Shown here: positions 28,772-37,234 of the stretch, piece after piece
Layout: every line of letters begins with the position of its first letter
Numbering within the stretch: position 1 is the first letter of the stretch
Assembly (NCBI RefSeq): GCF_019039035.1
Contig: NZ_JAHNZT010000002.1
Location: 1-64,000, forward strand
Reading direction: 5' to 3'
DNA from: Citreicoccus inhibens
Lineage (GTDB): Bacteria; Myxococcota; Myxococcia; Myxococcales; Myxococcaceae
Length of the DNA: 64,000 bases
Position numbers and translations under genes: made by a program
The notes under the pieces: generated by a model
What the model saw: the letters and a program-made list of their open reading frames with translations, nothing else
The model's database searches: none
Told to the model about the DNA's origin: nothing

Positions 28772-29409
28772 GCACCGTTCCGGAGCGCGCCCTGATGACA
28801 TCCAACCGCGGGGCTCGCGCGCTGCGACTCGTGCAAGAAGACGCGGTCCCCGGCTCGCCGTACCCCAAGGCCTCGGTGTGGCTGCGGGTCTGCGCGCGCG
28901 TGGTGGATGTGGGCGTGGCGTGGGGCCTGTACGTCGTGTGCGGCGCCGCGGGCGCGGTGGTCGCGCTGCTCTTCCTCCTGCTCGCGGACGGGATGCTCCA
29001 GGGCCAGAGCGTGGGCAAGCGCATCTTCGGCGTGAAGGTGATGCACCTGCCCACGCGCTCGGCCGCCCGGCATCGGGACAGCACGCTTCGCAACGCGCCG
29101 CTCGCGCTCGTCGTCCTGCTCGGGATGATGCCCGCGCCCCAGGGCGTGGTGGCCGCGGCGGCGGGCTTCGTGGTGATGGGCGGCGTGGAGGCGTGGCGCG
29201 TGTTGAGGGATCCGCTCGGTTGGCGGCTCGGCGACACCTGGGCGCAGACGCAAGTGGTGGATGGGAAGGTTGTCGCGGGCGCAACCGTTGCTGCCCGCAC
29301 CCCGGTGGCGCATCAGCGCGCCCCGGGACGACTCATGTCCGCGGCCAAGGTTCGCCGCGGCCGCTCGGTCAGGAAGTTGGGAAGGGAGAAGCCTTGCGCA
29401 TCGCGCTGA
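28768..29409 (+). CDS. RDD-family membrane protein
   Basis: This 213-residue protein shows an RDD-type pattern: VWLRVCARVVDVGVAWGLYVV (the Arg-Asp pair in the first helix), a second membrane helix and the GQSVGKRIFGVKVMHL motif. About four membrane segments precede a basic cytoplasmic tail. The GTG start at 28768 overlaps the preceding stop codon, and its own end overlaps the next gene by 16 bases, making a three-gene operon with the DUF4177-like and tandem ATP-grasp genes. The transported ligand, if any, is unknown. Confidence 0.7.
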   Translation: MSTVPERALMTSNRGARALRLVQEDAVPGSPYPKASVWLRVCARVVDVGVAWGLYVVCGAAGAVVALLFLLLADGMLQGQSVGKRIFGVKVMHLPTRSAARHRDSTLRNAPLALVVLLGMMPAPQGVVAAAAGFVVMGGVEAWRVLRDPLGWRLGDTWAQTQVVDGKVVAGATVAARTPVAHQRAPGRLMSAAKVRRGRSVRKLGREKPCASR

Positions 29410-31583
29410 CGTACAACCTCCGGTTGTCGGATTCGGAAGAGGAAGCGGAGTTCGACACGCAGGAGACGGTGAACGCGCTCGCCGCCGCCATCGAGCGGCT
29501 CGGCCACCGGCTGGAGCGCTTCGAGGTCAGCGGGCCCGCATCGCGCACCGTCGCGCGGCTGGAGGCATACAGCCCCGACCTCATCTTCAACACCGCCGAG
29601 GGCCGCCGCGGTCGCTTCCGCGAGGCCTTCTATCCCGCCCTCTTCGACGAGCTGGGCTTCGCGTACACCGGCTCGGACGCGTACGCGCTGGCGCTCACGC
29701 TCGACAAGCAGCTCACCAAGCTCATCCTCTCCAAGCACGGCATCCGCACGCCGGGCTGGCAGTACGTGGAGAAGCTCAGTGAGTTGACGGCGGAGAACCT
29801 GCGCTTCCCCGTCATCGTGAAGCCCAACTTCGAGGGCTCCTCTAAGGGCATCACCCAGGACTCCGTCGCGGAGACGCTGGAGGCGGTGCGCGAGAAGGTG
29901 GCCCGCGCGCTGGAGAAGTACCCGGCCGGGGTGCTCGTGGAGGAGTACATCAGCGGGCGGGACCTCACGGTGCCGTTCCTGGCCGCGGTGGACAACGACT
30001 ACGACGGCGTGCTGTCGCCGGTGGAGTACGTCATCGACTCCGAGGCCGCCTCGGGGCGCAAGTACGCCATCTACGACTACGACCTGAAGACGAAGCGCGA
30101 GAAGGCCGTCACGGTGCGCGCGCCCGCGAACATCCCCGCGAAGATCTCCGAGGACGTTCGCAAGATGGCGCAGAAGATCTTCCAGGTGCTGGACTGCCGC
30201 GACCTGGGGCGCCTGGACTTCCGCCTGTCCGACGCGGGCGTGCCGTACTTCCTCGAAATCAACGCGCTGCCCAGCCTGGAGCCGGGCGCCGGCATCTACT
30301 CGGCCGCGGCGCTGGAGGGACTGCACCTGGATGGGGTCATCAACTCGATCATCCAGAGCGCGGCCAAGCGGAACAAGATTCGCGACTCGGCCCGGCGCCA
30401 GGGCAAGCCCGCGCGCAAGTCAGGGCCGCTGCGCGTGGGGTTCAGCTTCAACGTCAAGCGCGTGAAGCCGAGCGCCACGGCGGAGACCGTGGAGGACAGC
30501 GAGGCCGAGTACGACTCGCCCAACACGCTTCAGGCCATCCGCGAGGCCATCGCGTCGTGGGGCCATGAGGTCATCGACCTGGAGGCCACGGCGGAGCTGC
30601 CCACGGTGCTCTCCAGCACGCCGCTGGACATCGTCTTCAACATCGCCGAGGGCTTGAAGGGCCGCAATCGCGAGAGCCAGGTGCCCGCGATGCTGGAGCT
30701 GTTGGACATCCCCTACACGGGCTCGGACCCCGCGACGCTGTCGCTCGCGTTGGACAAGGCGCTGGCGAAGAAGATTGTCCGGCAGGCGGGCATCCTCACG
30801 CCCAACTTCCAGCTCATGGTCACCGGCAAGGAGCGGCTGAACAAGGAGTTCACCAGCTTCCCGCTCATCGTGAAGCCGGTGGCGGAGGGCAGCTCCAAGG
30901 GCGTCGTCACCAAGAGCGTCTGCCACAGCGAGGCGGAGCTGCGCGACGTGGTGAAGGAGATCGCCGGCAAGTACCAGCAGCCCGCGCTCATCGAGGAGTA
31001 CATCGGCGGGCGTGAGTTCACGGTGGGCCTGTTGGGCGAGCGGCGCCCGCGCGTGCTGCCGCCCATGGAGATCGTCTTCCTGGACAAGGAAGAGAAGAAC
31101 CCCGTCTACAGCTTCCAGCACAAGCTCGATTGGACGGACCGCATCCGTTACGACGCGCCCGCGAAGCTGGAGCCCGCGCTGCTGGAGAAGCTGCGCACGG
31201 CGGCGCGCAACTCGTTCATGGCGCTGGGCTGCCGCGATGTGGCCCGCATCGACTTCCGCATGGACGACAAGGGGCGCATCTACTTCATCGAGTGCAACCC
31301 GCTGCCGGGCCTCACGCCTGGCTGGAGTGACCTGGTGCTCATCGCGGCCGGCGCGGGCATGGACTACCGCACGCTCATCGGGGAGATCATGGCCCCGGCC
31401 ATCCGCCGCTACAAAGAGCGGGAGGCGCGGCGCGCCCAGACCGAGCACCCGGGCACGCCGGCGCCGCCTCTCAACAAGATGGCGCAGCGCATTGAAGAGC
31501 ACGGTGCGCACTCCGGCGTGTCGAACCACGGCGGCACGACCAACGGCGAGCCGCTCGTCGCGCGGCCCGAGCTGAAGGCCTGA
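29394..31583 (+). CDS. Tandem ATP-grasp ligase (two D-Ala-D-Ala-ligase-like halves)
   Basis: This 729-residue protein is an internal duplication. Each half has a pre-ATP-grasp domain with a FNxAEG motif (IFNTAEGRRGR; VFNIAEGLKGR), a YTGSD turn, a nucleotide segment (VKPNFEGSSKG; VKPVAEGSSKG), a VEEYI/IEEYI GR strand and the metal site (FLEINALPSLEPG; FIECNPLPGLTPG). Both copies thus keep ATP and magnesium ligands. D-Ala-D-Ala ligases are usually ~320-residue single units. TTG 29394 was chosen: GGGAGAAG lies just upstream and the fold begins at once. Amino-acid or peptide ligation is likely, the substrate unknown. Confidence 0.75.
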   Translation: MRIALTYNLRLSDSEEEAEFDTQETVNALAAAIERLGHRLERFEVSGPASRTVARLEAYSPDLIFNTAEGRRGRFREAFYPALFDELGFAYTGSDAYALALTLDKQLTKLILSKHGIRTPGWQYVEKLSELTAENLRFPVIVKPNFEGSSKGITQDSVAETLEAVREKVARALEKYPAGVLVEEYISGRDLTVPFLAAVDNDYDGVLSPVEYVIDSEAASGRKYAIYDYDLKTKREKAVTVRAPANIPAKISEDVRKMAQKIFQVLDCRDLGRLDFRLSDAGVPYFLEINALPSLEPGAGIYSAAALEGLHLDGVINSIIQSAAKRNKIRDSARRQGKPARKSGPLRVGFSFNVKRVKPSATAETVEDSEAEYDSPNTLQAIREAIASWGHEVIDLEATAELPTVLSSTPLDIVFNIAEGLKGRNRESQVPAMLELLDIPYTGSDPATLSLALDKALAKKIVRQAGILTPNFQLMVTGKERLNKEFTSFPLIVKPVAEGSSKGVVTKSVCHSEAELRDVVKEIAGKYQQPALIEEYIGGREFTVGLLGERRPRVLPPMEIVFLDKEEKNPVYSFQHKLDWTDRIRYDAPAKLEPALLEKLRTAARNSFMALGCRDVARIDFRMDDKGRIYFIECNPLPGLTPGWSDLVLIAAGAGMDYRTLIGEIMAPAIRRYKEREARRAQTEHPGTPAPPLNKMAQRIEEHGAHSGVSNHGGTTNGEPLVARPELKA

Positions 31584-31602
31584 CCCACGCGTGGCTCGCG
31601 CC

Positions 31603-33030
31603 TCAGGTGGGCGCGAAGCCGCCGTGGAAGGTGAAGGGGAGGGCGTGATCGAAGTGGCACCGCGCCACCGGGCCCTCCCCGAGCCGCTGTGCATCCAGGA
31701 TGGCGACGTGCGAGGTGTCGCTTCGCGCGTCGTACACCTGGGTGAGGACCCAGCCCTCGTCCTCCGCGCGTGAGCCTGCGCGCGGAACGAAGACGGGCTC
31801 GGAGGGATACTGCTCCCTTCCCAGCGCGGCCACCGTGGTGTGCCCGGAGGCGACGTCCACGCTCGCCACGCCGTCGAAGTGGCCATGGCTCGCCGCGGTC
31901 GTGGTGTGGATGCTCACATAGGCCTTCTGGTAGGGCCGTCCCACCGCGCTCGGCGCGACGCGTGGGAACTCGCAGCTCACGTCGGCGCGTGGTTCGGTGT
32001 GGAAGCGGCGGCCCTTGAGGTCCACCACCGCGCGATGGAACCGCCCCTGGGCCTCGGTGGTGGCGGGGCCCTTCGCCAGCTGCCCCAGCCACTGGTTCGT
32101 CGTGAAGTCGGGGTAGTGCACGTAGTCCACCACCAGCCGGTCGCCCTCCTCGTACGCATTGGCGAAGTGCCACTGGTAGAAGGCGTCCGTGGGGATGCGC
32201 ACGGGGTGCGCCACATCGTCGATGGGCACCACGAGGATCTCCGAGCCCACGCCGGGCTTCCATCTCAGGTTGCCCGAGAACGAGCCCACGCGGAGCACCA
32301 TCCGGAGCACGTCGAGGCGCAGCGCCGGCAGGAAGAAGAGGAGGTAGCGGTCCGTGGCGATGAAGTCATGGACCATGGTGGCGCCCGGCAGCTTCAGAGT
32401 GCCCAGGAGCCGCGCCGGGCCCTCGTCAGGCAGCGCGAAGAGGTCCAGGGTCGTCTCCCGGCCGTAGCGCACGCCGAAGTTGTAGGCCGTCTGGCGTGAC
32501 GGCACCCGGTGCGGGTGCGCGGAGAAGCTCTCCGCCACGACTCCGCCCAGGTCCGTCTCGCCCAGGCTCGTGAGGTCCGCGGGAGAGACCTCCACCGGAC
32601 GGCACGGCTCGAACAGCGCGTAGAGCCGCCCGTTCCACGCCATGACCGACGTGTTCGCCGAGTTCTTCCGGGCATTGCTCAGCTTGTGGAGCAGCGGCGT
32701 GGGCGTGCCGTAGGCGCCGTAGCGACGCCGACCGGCTCGCCGCTCCGTCAGCATGGTGGGCGTGTCCATCAGCCGCGCCGCCCCCGTGACGCCCTCGGGG
32801 CCGAAGCGCACGCCCAGCATCCCGCCGTCGCCGTCGAACCAGTGCTGGAAAGGGCGGCCTTGCACGTCGAACGTCCACGGGCCCACCCGATACAGCGTGC
32901 CCCGCAGGTCCTCGGGGACGCGCCCCTCCACCCGCAGGGGCTCGAAGCCGTGCGAGCGAGTCAGCCCGCGGAAGGCCCGGTGCCAACCCGGGGACAGCGC
33001 GGTCGGATGCTTCGAAGTCGCGGTCGTCAT
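31603..33030 (-). CDS. Carotenoid cleavage oxygenase family protein
   Basis: This 475-residue protein of the carotenoid oxygenase/RPE65 family is a non-heme iron beta-propeller that cleaves carotenoid or related double bonds. Family marks are LRGTLYRVGPWTF, HWFDGDGGMLGVRF, SFSAHPHR, MVHDF and the C-terminal TFHGGFAP, which contribute iron-binding His residues. ATG 33030 starts the normal N-terminus. It is divergent from a TetR regulator, and the shared control region has operator-like dyads over a TTGACA -35 box, so repression by that TetR is likely. Confidence 0.87.
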   Translation of the reverse strand: MTTATSKHPTALSPGWHRAFRGLTRSHGFEPLRVEGRVPEDLRGTLYRVGPWTFDVQGRPFQHWFDGDGGMLGVRFGPEGVTGAARLMDTPTMLTERRAGRRRYGAYGTPTPLLHKLSNARKNSANTSVMAWNGRLYALFEPCRPVEVSPADLTSLGETDLGGVVAESFSAHPHRVPSRQTAYNFGVRYGRETTLDLFALPDEGPARLLGTLKLPGATMVHDFIATDRYLLFFLPALRLDVLRMVLRVGSFSGNLRWKPGVGSEILVVPIDDVAHPVRIPTDAFYQWHFANAYEEGDRLVVDYVHYPDFTTNQWLGQLAKGPATTEAQGRFHRAVVDLKGRRFHTEPRADVSCEFPRVAPSAVGRPYQKAYVSIHTTTAASHGHFDGVASVDVASGHTTVAALGREQYPSEPVFVPRAGSRAEDEGWVLTQVYDARSDTSHVAILDAQRLGEGPVARCHFDHALPFTFHGGFAPT

Positions 33031-33086
33031 GTGGCGCACCTGTCGTGTTTGGCCAGGCCCTTGCGCGGTGCCTCGCCGTGGTTGTA

Positions 33087-33130
33087 GACACCGTAAACAT
33101 TCGATGTTGTCGGTGTCAACATTGATGTTG
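33087..33130. promoter_or_regulatory. Divergent control region with paired operator dyads (TetR-type) and a TTGACA box
   Basis: Two similar dyads lie in direct repeat. AACAT-tcg-ATGTT (33096-33108) is nested in GACACCG...CGGTGTC (33087-33093 with 33111-33117). CAACAT-tg-ATGTTG spans 33117-33130. A perfect TTGACA (minus strand, 33119-33114) sits between them, with a weak TACGGT -10 (33095-33090) 18 bases on, directed at the carotenoid oxygenase gene. The TetR start is 23 bases to the right. A bound TetR dimer would block the -35 box. Confidence 0.65.
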
Positions 33131-33153
33131 TCGGTGGTAACTTCAAGGGGACG

Positions 33154-33867
33154 GTGATTAGGTCCGCAGCGCCGGGGACAGGGCAGGCGCGGGAGGCGCG
33201 GACGTTGGCGACGCGAGGCAAACGGACACAGGCGACGGAGCGGACCGAGAAGTCGCGCTATCACCATGGAGATCTGCGCCAGGCGCTGGTGGACGCGGCG
33301 GTGGCGCTCATTGCCGAGGAGGGGTTCGCGGCGCTGACCCTGCGCGAGGTGGCGCGCCGGGCAGGCGTCACGCACGCGGCGCCCTACCGGCACTTCGCGG
33401 ACAAAGAGGCGCTGCTGGAGGCGGTGGCGGCGGAGGGGTATCGCGCGATGGCGCGCGAGATGCGTCAGCGGATGGAGCGCGTGACGGGTCCGCTGGAGCA
33501 GCTCATCACCGCGGGCGAGGCATACGTGCTCTTCGCGGTCCGTCACCCCCCGCACTTCCGGGTGATGTTCGGGCCGCACTTCACCCGGCCGCACGAGCCC
33601 GTGGCCTCCGAGGCTGGCGAGGACGCGTTCAGCTTGCTGGTGCGCTGCATTGAGGCCGGACAGGCCGCAGGACTGCTGCGCGCGGGGGATCGCCTGTCGC
33701 TCGCGCTGACCGCGTGGTCACAGGTGCATGGGCTCGCCTCGCTGCTCGTGGATCGGCAGATCGACCCGGCCGAGCACGGCTCCGAGTCGGCGGAGACGCT
33801 GGCTCGCACGCAGACGCGCCGCCTGGTGGAGGGGCTGGCCGCGCCCCTCGGGCAAGGACGGGGTTGA
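33154..33867 (+). CDS. TetR/AcrR-family transcriptional regulator
   Basis: This 237-residue regulator starts at GTG 33154, behind AAGGGGAC. After ~35 variable basic residues comes a TetR DNA-binding domain (RQALVDAAVALIAEEGFAAL, LREVARRAGVTHAAPYRHFADKEALLEAVA, residues ~40-90). The C-terminal ligand domain has FRVMFGPHF, similar to the TetR C-terminal WHG-type domain. It is divergent from the carotenoid oxygenase gene, and the dyads between them are its likely binding sites. The inducer could be an apocarotenoid or aldehyde; this is inference. Confidence 0.85.
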   Translation: MIRSAAPGTGQAREARTLATRGKRTQATERTEKSRYHHGDLRQALVDAAVALIAEEGFAALTLREVARRAGVTHAAPYRHFADKEALLEAVAAEGYRAMAREMRQRMERVTGPLEQLITAGEAYVLFAVRHPPHFRVMFGPHFTRPHEPVASEAGEDAFSLLVRCIEAGQAAGLLRAGDRLSLALTAWSQVHGLASLLVDRQIDPAEHGSESAETLARTQTRRLVEGLAAPLGQGRG

Positions 33868-33897
33868 CCCTCGGGGACGGTCGATTACGGTCGGCGC

Positions 33898-35286
33898 ATG
33901 GTGCGCATACCGGAAGAGAACGGTCCGCGGGTTCGAGCGCGGGAGCTGGGGCTGCCGCTGGGGCGCTTCAAGCCCGGCAAGTACAACGCCATCACCGACG
34001 TGGAGGGCGTGCTCGTGGGGCACTGCACGCTCATCCAGGGGGATGGGCCGCTGCGCCCCGGCTACGGGCCCGTGCGCACGGGCGTCACCGCCATCCTGCC
34101 CAACCTGGGCAACATCTTCATGGAGCGGATGAGCGGAGGCGGCTTCGTGCTCAACGGCGCGGGCGAGGTCTCCGGCATGACGCAGCTCATGGAATGGGGC
34201 CTCATCGAGACGCCCATCCTGCTCACCAACACCATGGCGGTGGGCGCCGTGTCCGACGGCGTGGCGCGCTACCTGGTGGAGCGCTACCCCGGCATCGGTG
34301 ACGAGCACGACGTCATCATCCCCGTGGTGGGCGAGTGCGACGACTCGTGGCTCAACGACATCTCGGGCCGCCACGTGCGCGAGGAGCACGTCTTCGAGGC
34401 CATCAACAAGGCGGCCTCCGGCCCGGTGGAGGAGGGCAACGTCGGCGGCGGTACGGGCATGGTGACGTGCGACTTCAAGGGGGGCATCGGCACCGCGTCG
34501 CGCAAGCTGCCCGAGGTGCTGGGGGGCTACACGCTGGGCGTGCTCGTCATGTCCAACTTCGGGAAGATGCACAACCTGCGCGTGGGCGGCCTGCCCGTGG
34601 GCGAGGTGCTGGTGGAGAAGTTCAAGGGCACGCCGCACCGAGGCAAGTCCTACGGATCCATCATCGCGGTGGTGGCCACGGACGCGCCGCTGCTGAGCCA
34701 TCAAATCAACCGCCTGTGCAAGCGCGTGGGCCTGGGCATCGGCCGCGTGGGCAGCTACGCGGCGCACGGCTCCGGAGAGATTGTCGTGGGCTTTTCCACC
34801 GCGAACATCATCCCGAGGCGCACCCAGAAGATGGTCTACAAGATGAAGATCCTCCTCGATCAGCGCCTGGACCCTCTCTACGAGGCGGTCATGGAGGCCA
34901 CCGAGGAGGCCATCCTCAACGCCATGTGCATGGCCACGCCCATGACGGGGGCCAACGGCAACTACTCACCCGCGCTGCCCCTGGATGAGGTGCGCCGCTT
35001 CGTGGATGCCTGCCGCCCCATCTTCGCCTCGGTGAAGAAGCGCCCCCACCAGACGAGCGTCCCGGCCTCCCGGGAGCGCCCGAGTGACGAGGACCGCGAG
35101 GGCGAGGTGACCGTGTCCGCGGCCTTGCCCACCAATGTCCGGGGCGCCGAGGGAATCCCTTTCCCGACCCGCCCCGCCCCCGAGGAAGCCGCCCGGACAG
35201 GGGATGCGCCAGCCGACGCCACCCCCCCCTCCGGGGACGAGCCCGAGGGTTCCTCTTCCGGGAGGCCTCCGGGTTCTGATAGGTAA
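33898..35286 (+). CDS. P1-family (DmpA/BapA-type) aminopeptidase
   Basis: This 462-residue N-terminal-nucleophile hydrolase belongs to peptidase family S58. The proenzyme cuts itself before a Ser, here S254 in YGSIIAVVATDAPL, which becomes the nucleophile of the beta chain. Other family marks are NAITDVEGVLVGH, VRTGVTAILP, GGGTGMVTCDFKGGIGTASR and FSTAN. Known members act on D-amino-acid or beta-amino-acid peptides. The last ~100 residues form a Pro/Ala/Glu-rich disordered tail that the family normally lacks. Confidence 0.88.
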   Translation: MVRIPEENGPRVRARELGLPLGRFKPGKYNAITDVEGVLVGHCTLIQGDGPLRPGYGPVRTGVTAILPNLGNIFMERMSGGGFVLNGAGEVSGMTQLMEWGLIETPILLTNTMAVGAVSDGVARYLVERYPGIGDEHDVIIPVVGECDDSWLNDISGRHVREEHVFEAINKAASGPVEEGNVGGGTGMVTCDFKGGIGTASRKLPEVLGGYTLGVLVMSNFGKMHNLRVGGLPVGEVLVEKFKGTPHRGKSYGSIIAVVATDAPLLSHQINRLCKRVGLGIGRVGSYAAHGSGEIVVGFSTANIIPRRTQKMVYKMKILLDQRLDPLYEAVMEATEEAILNAMCMATPMTGANGNYSPALPLDEVRRFVDACRPIFASVKKRPHQTSVPASRERPSDEDREGEVTVSAALPTNVRGAEGIPFPTRPAPEEAARTGDAPADATPPSGDEPEGSSSGRPPGSDR

Positions 35287-35326
35287 GCCCCCCTTTGCTC
35301 CATTTCGGAGACCAGGAGCCACCCAC

Positions 35327-35446
35327 ATGGCCAACAGCAAGAGCAAGCACCGCCGCGTGCAGATGAAGATCCGCCAGCACTGGAAGAAGCGGATCAAGAA
35401 GCAGAAGGAGGCCGCGAAGGCCGCCGCCGAGGGGAAGAAGAAGTAA
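35327..35446 (+). CDS. Very small, strongly basic protein (39 residues)
   Basis: An ATG at 35327 with CAGGAG upstream opens MANSKSKHRRVQMKIRQHW, then lysine/alanine-rich sequence ending KKK. About 17 of 39 residues are Lys or Arg. The clean ribosome-binding site, codon use like the neighbours and a position free of other genes argue that it is real. The composition resembles small ribosome-associated or nucleic-acid-binding proteins. It lies 40 bases after the P1 peptidase gene. Confidence 0.55.
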   Translation: MANSKSKHRRVQMKIRQHWKKRIKKQKEAAKAAAEGKKK

Positions 35447-35479
35447 TTCCGCCCTGGCGCCGCTCCCGGCGGCCCTGGC

Positions 35480-35968
35480 TCACCGCCGGGTCGCCGTGAA
35501 GGGGCTGTTGAGGGCGCAGTTCTGCTGCCCTCCAGCGCCCGGGTTCGAGTAGCTGGCGGTGAACGTTCCCTCCAAGCCGACCATCCCTCCGTCCGCGCCC
35601 AGCGGCTGGGTCCGGCCCGCGAGGTTGAGCGTGTCGGTGCGGCCCGCATCGACGTTCGCCTGGGTTCCCCCGAGCGCGAAGCCTCCGGACGCCGTCACGC
35701 TGCCCAACAGCGACACGCCCTCCAGCGTCCCGGTGAGGCTGTTGCCGTTGCGGCTCACCTCCAGGTCCGCGCCTTGGGGCAGCCCGGTGATGCCCAGGCG
35801 GGTGCAGTCGCTCGAGACGCCCGCGTCGGGGAACGAGAGCTGGTAGCGCCCCTCCACCGCGGGGCAGTCCGTACAGGGGGCCTCGTTGCCACAGCCCGCG
35901 CCGGAGAGCAGGGCGCCCAGCGCGGCGAGCGCGGCGGTGGTGGCGAGAACGAAACGTCCAGAAGTCAT
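35480..35968 (-). CDS. Putative lipoprotein of unknown function
   Basis: This 162-residue protein begins with a lipoprotein signal peptide (LATTAALAALGALLSGAGC, lipobox Cys near residue 26). A Cys pair (APCTDCP) follows, then a beta-rich repeat-like part with alternating Gly/Asn/Thr (VSRNGNSLTGTLEGVSLLGSV), typical of small outer-membrane-anchored beta proteins. ATG 35968 has a GGAAGCACC leader. No family is recognised. Confidence 0.6.
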   Translation of the reverse strand: MTSGRFVLATTAALAALGALLSGAGCGNEAPCTDCPAVEGRYQLSFPDAGVSSDCTRLGITGLPQGADLEVSRNGNSLTGTLEGVSLLGSVTASGGFALGGTQANVDAGRTDTLNLAGRTQPLGADGGMVGLEGTFTASYSNPGAGGQQNCALNSPFTATRR

Positions 35969-36076
35969 GGTGCTTCCTCCAAGTGACAGGCGGTGGGCTT
36001 CCAGGGGCCCGCGGCCATCCCTAGTTCTGTGGCGGGTCGTCAGCGGTGCGCGGGCTTCGGGATGGGGTGGGCGCGG

Positions 36077-37186
36077 ATGCAGGGTGCATCGAAGCAGTGG
36101 TCGAACATCATCTTCGCGGGTCTCTTCGCACTCGCGCTGATTCTGTTCTCGCGAATTCTGCTGCCATTCTTGATGCCTGTGTTGTTGGGCGGCTTCCTGG
36201 TCGTCCTCTTCATGCCGGTCCAAGACGGCCTCTGCGCGCGGCTGTTGGGTCGCAAACCCCTGGCGGCGGCCCTGTCCACGCTGACGGTGTTCCTGCTCAT
36301 CCTCGTGCCGCTGCTGCTCGTGGCCTGGATGGTGGCGCGCGAGCTGTTCCACATCGTGGGGCAGGCGAGGGACTTGCTGGAGCAGGTGGATCTGCGCCAC
36401 CAGTTCATCGACAGCCTCCCGCCCGGCTGGGGGCGCTACCTGCGGATGGAGCCAGAGAGCGCGGAGACCGAGCGCCTGCTCATGTCCGTGGTGACCGGAG
36501 GCGCCGCGTTGTTCGCGGACGTCGTGGGCGCGGGCACGGAGCTCGTCATCGATCTCTTCCTGATGACGGTGGCCATGTACTACTTCTTCCTCGATGGGCG
36601 GAGGCTCGTCGCGGAGGTGTCGCGGCTCTTGCCCATGGAGGCGCGCTACTTCGAGGCCTTCTCGCGCGAGTTCAGCGACGTGGCCTACGCCATCATCTAC
36701 GGCAACACCGTGACGGCGCTGGTGCAGGGGGCCTGTGGCTTCATCGGGCTGATGGTCGCGGGAGTTCCGCACGCGGGCGTGTGGGGCGCGGCGATGGTGT
36801 TCATGGCGCTGCTCCCCGTGGGCGGCACCGCGCTCGTGTGGGGCCCCATTGGCGTGGTGCTCCTGCTCTGCCACCAGGTGACCGAGGGCGTCTTCCTGCT
36901 GGCCTGGGGGACCTTCCTCGTGGGTGGCATCGACAACTTCGTCCGGCCGAAGTTGTGTGGCGCACGCATGGCGCTGCATCCGCTGCTCGTGTTCCTGTCG
37001 ATGTTCGGCGGGCTGGCTGTTTTCGGGATGATGGGCGTGCTCGTGGGGCCACTCATCGCGTCGCTCTTCATGGCCATGGTGCGCATCTACCGTCGTGACT
37101 TCCTCGGGCCCGTGCTGGCGCAGCGCCCCGTGTTGGAGTCGAAATCGCCTCCCGCCGTCACGGTCACGACGGTCGCCAACGCCTGA
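36077..37186 (+). CDS. AI-2E/PerM-family transporter-like membrane protein
   Basis: This 369-residue protein shows the AI-2E family layout: two N-terminal membrane helices (IIFAGLFALALILFSRILLPFLMPVLLGGFLVVLFMPV), a third near residue 75, a cytoplasmic stretch, then a C-terminal group of helices with GVWGAAMVFMALLPVGGTALVWGPIG and DNFVRPKLCG, the conserved family block. Members move small molecules or ions, but few substrates are proven. ATG 36077 was preferred; ATG 36062 would add five residues. Confidence 0.82.
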   Translation: MQGASKQWSNIIFAGLFALALILFSRILLPFLMPVLLGGFLVVLFMPVQDGLCARLLGRKPLAAALSTLTVFLLILVPLLLVAWMVARELFHIVGQARDLLEQVDLRHQFIDSLPPGWGRYLRMEPESAETERLLMSVVTGGAALFADVVGAGTELVIDLFLMTVAMYYFFLDGRRLVAEVSRLLPMEARYFEAFSREFSDVAYAIIYGNTVTALVQGACGFIGLMVAGVPHAGVWGAAMVFMALLPVGGTALVWGPIGVVLLLCHQVTEGVFLLAWGTFLVGGIDNFVRPKLCGARMALHPLLVFLSMFGGLAVFGMMGVLVGPLIASLFMAMVRIYRRDFLGPVLAQRPVLESKSPPAVTVTTVANA

Positions 37187-37234
37187 GCGCCGAGCCTGGA
37201 CATCGGCCATGGGGTGGGTGAACCTCCCCGGGCG

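Noticed and set aside
25793-29284. Open minus-strand frame of over 1,100 codons spanning the ABC ATPase, hemB and later genes
   Set aside because: Only its distal ~317 codons are a real gene (ABC ATPase). The rest is an antisense frame of hemB, the DUF4177-like gene and the RDD gene, kept open by high GC.
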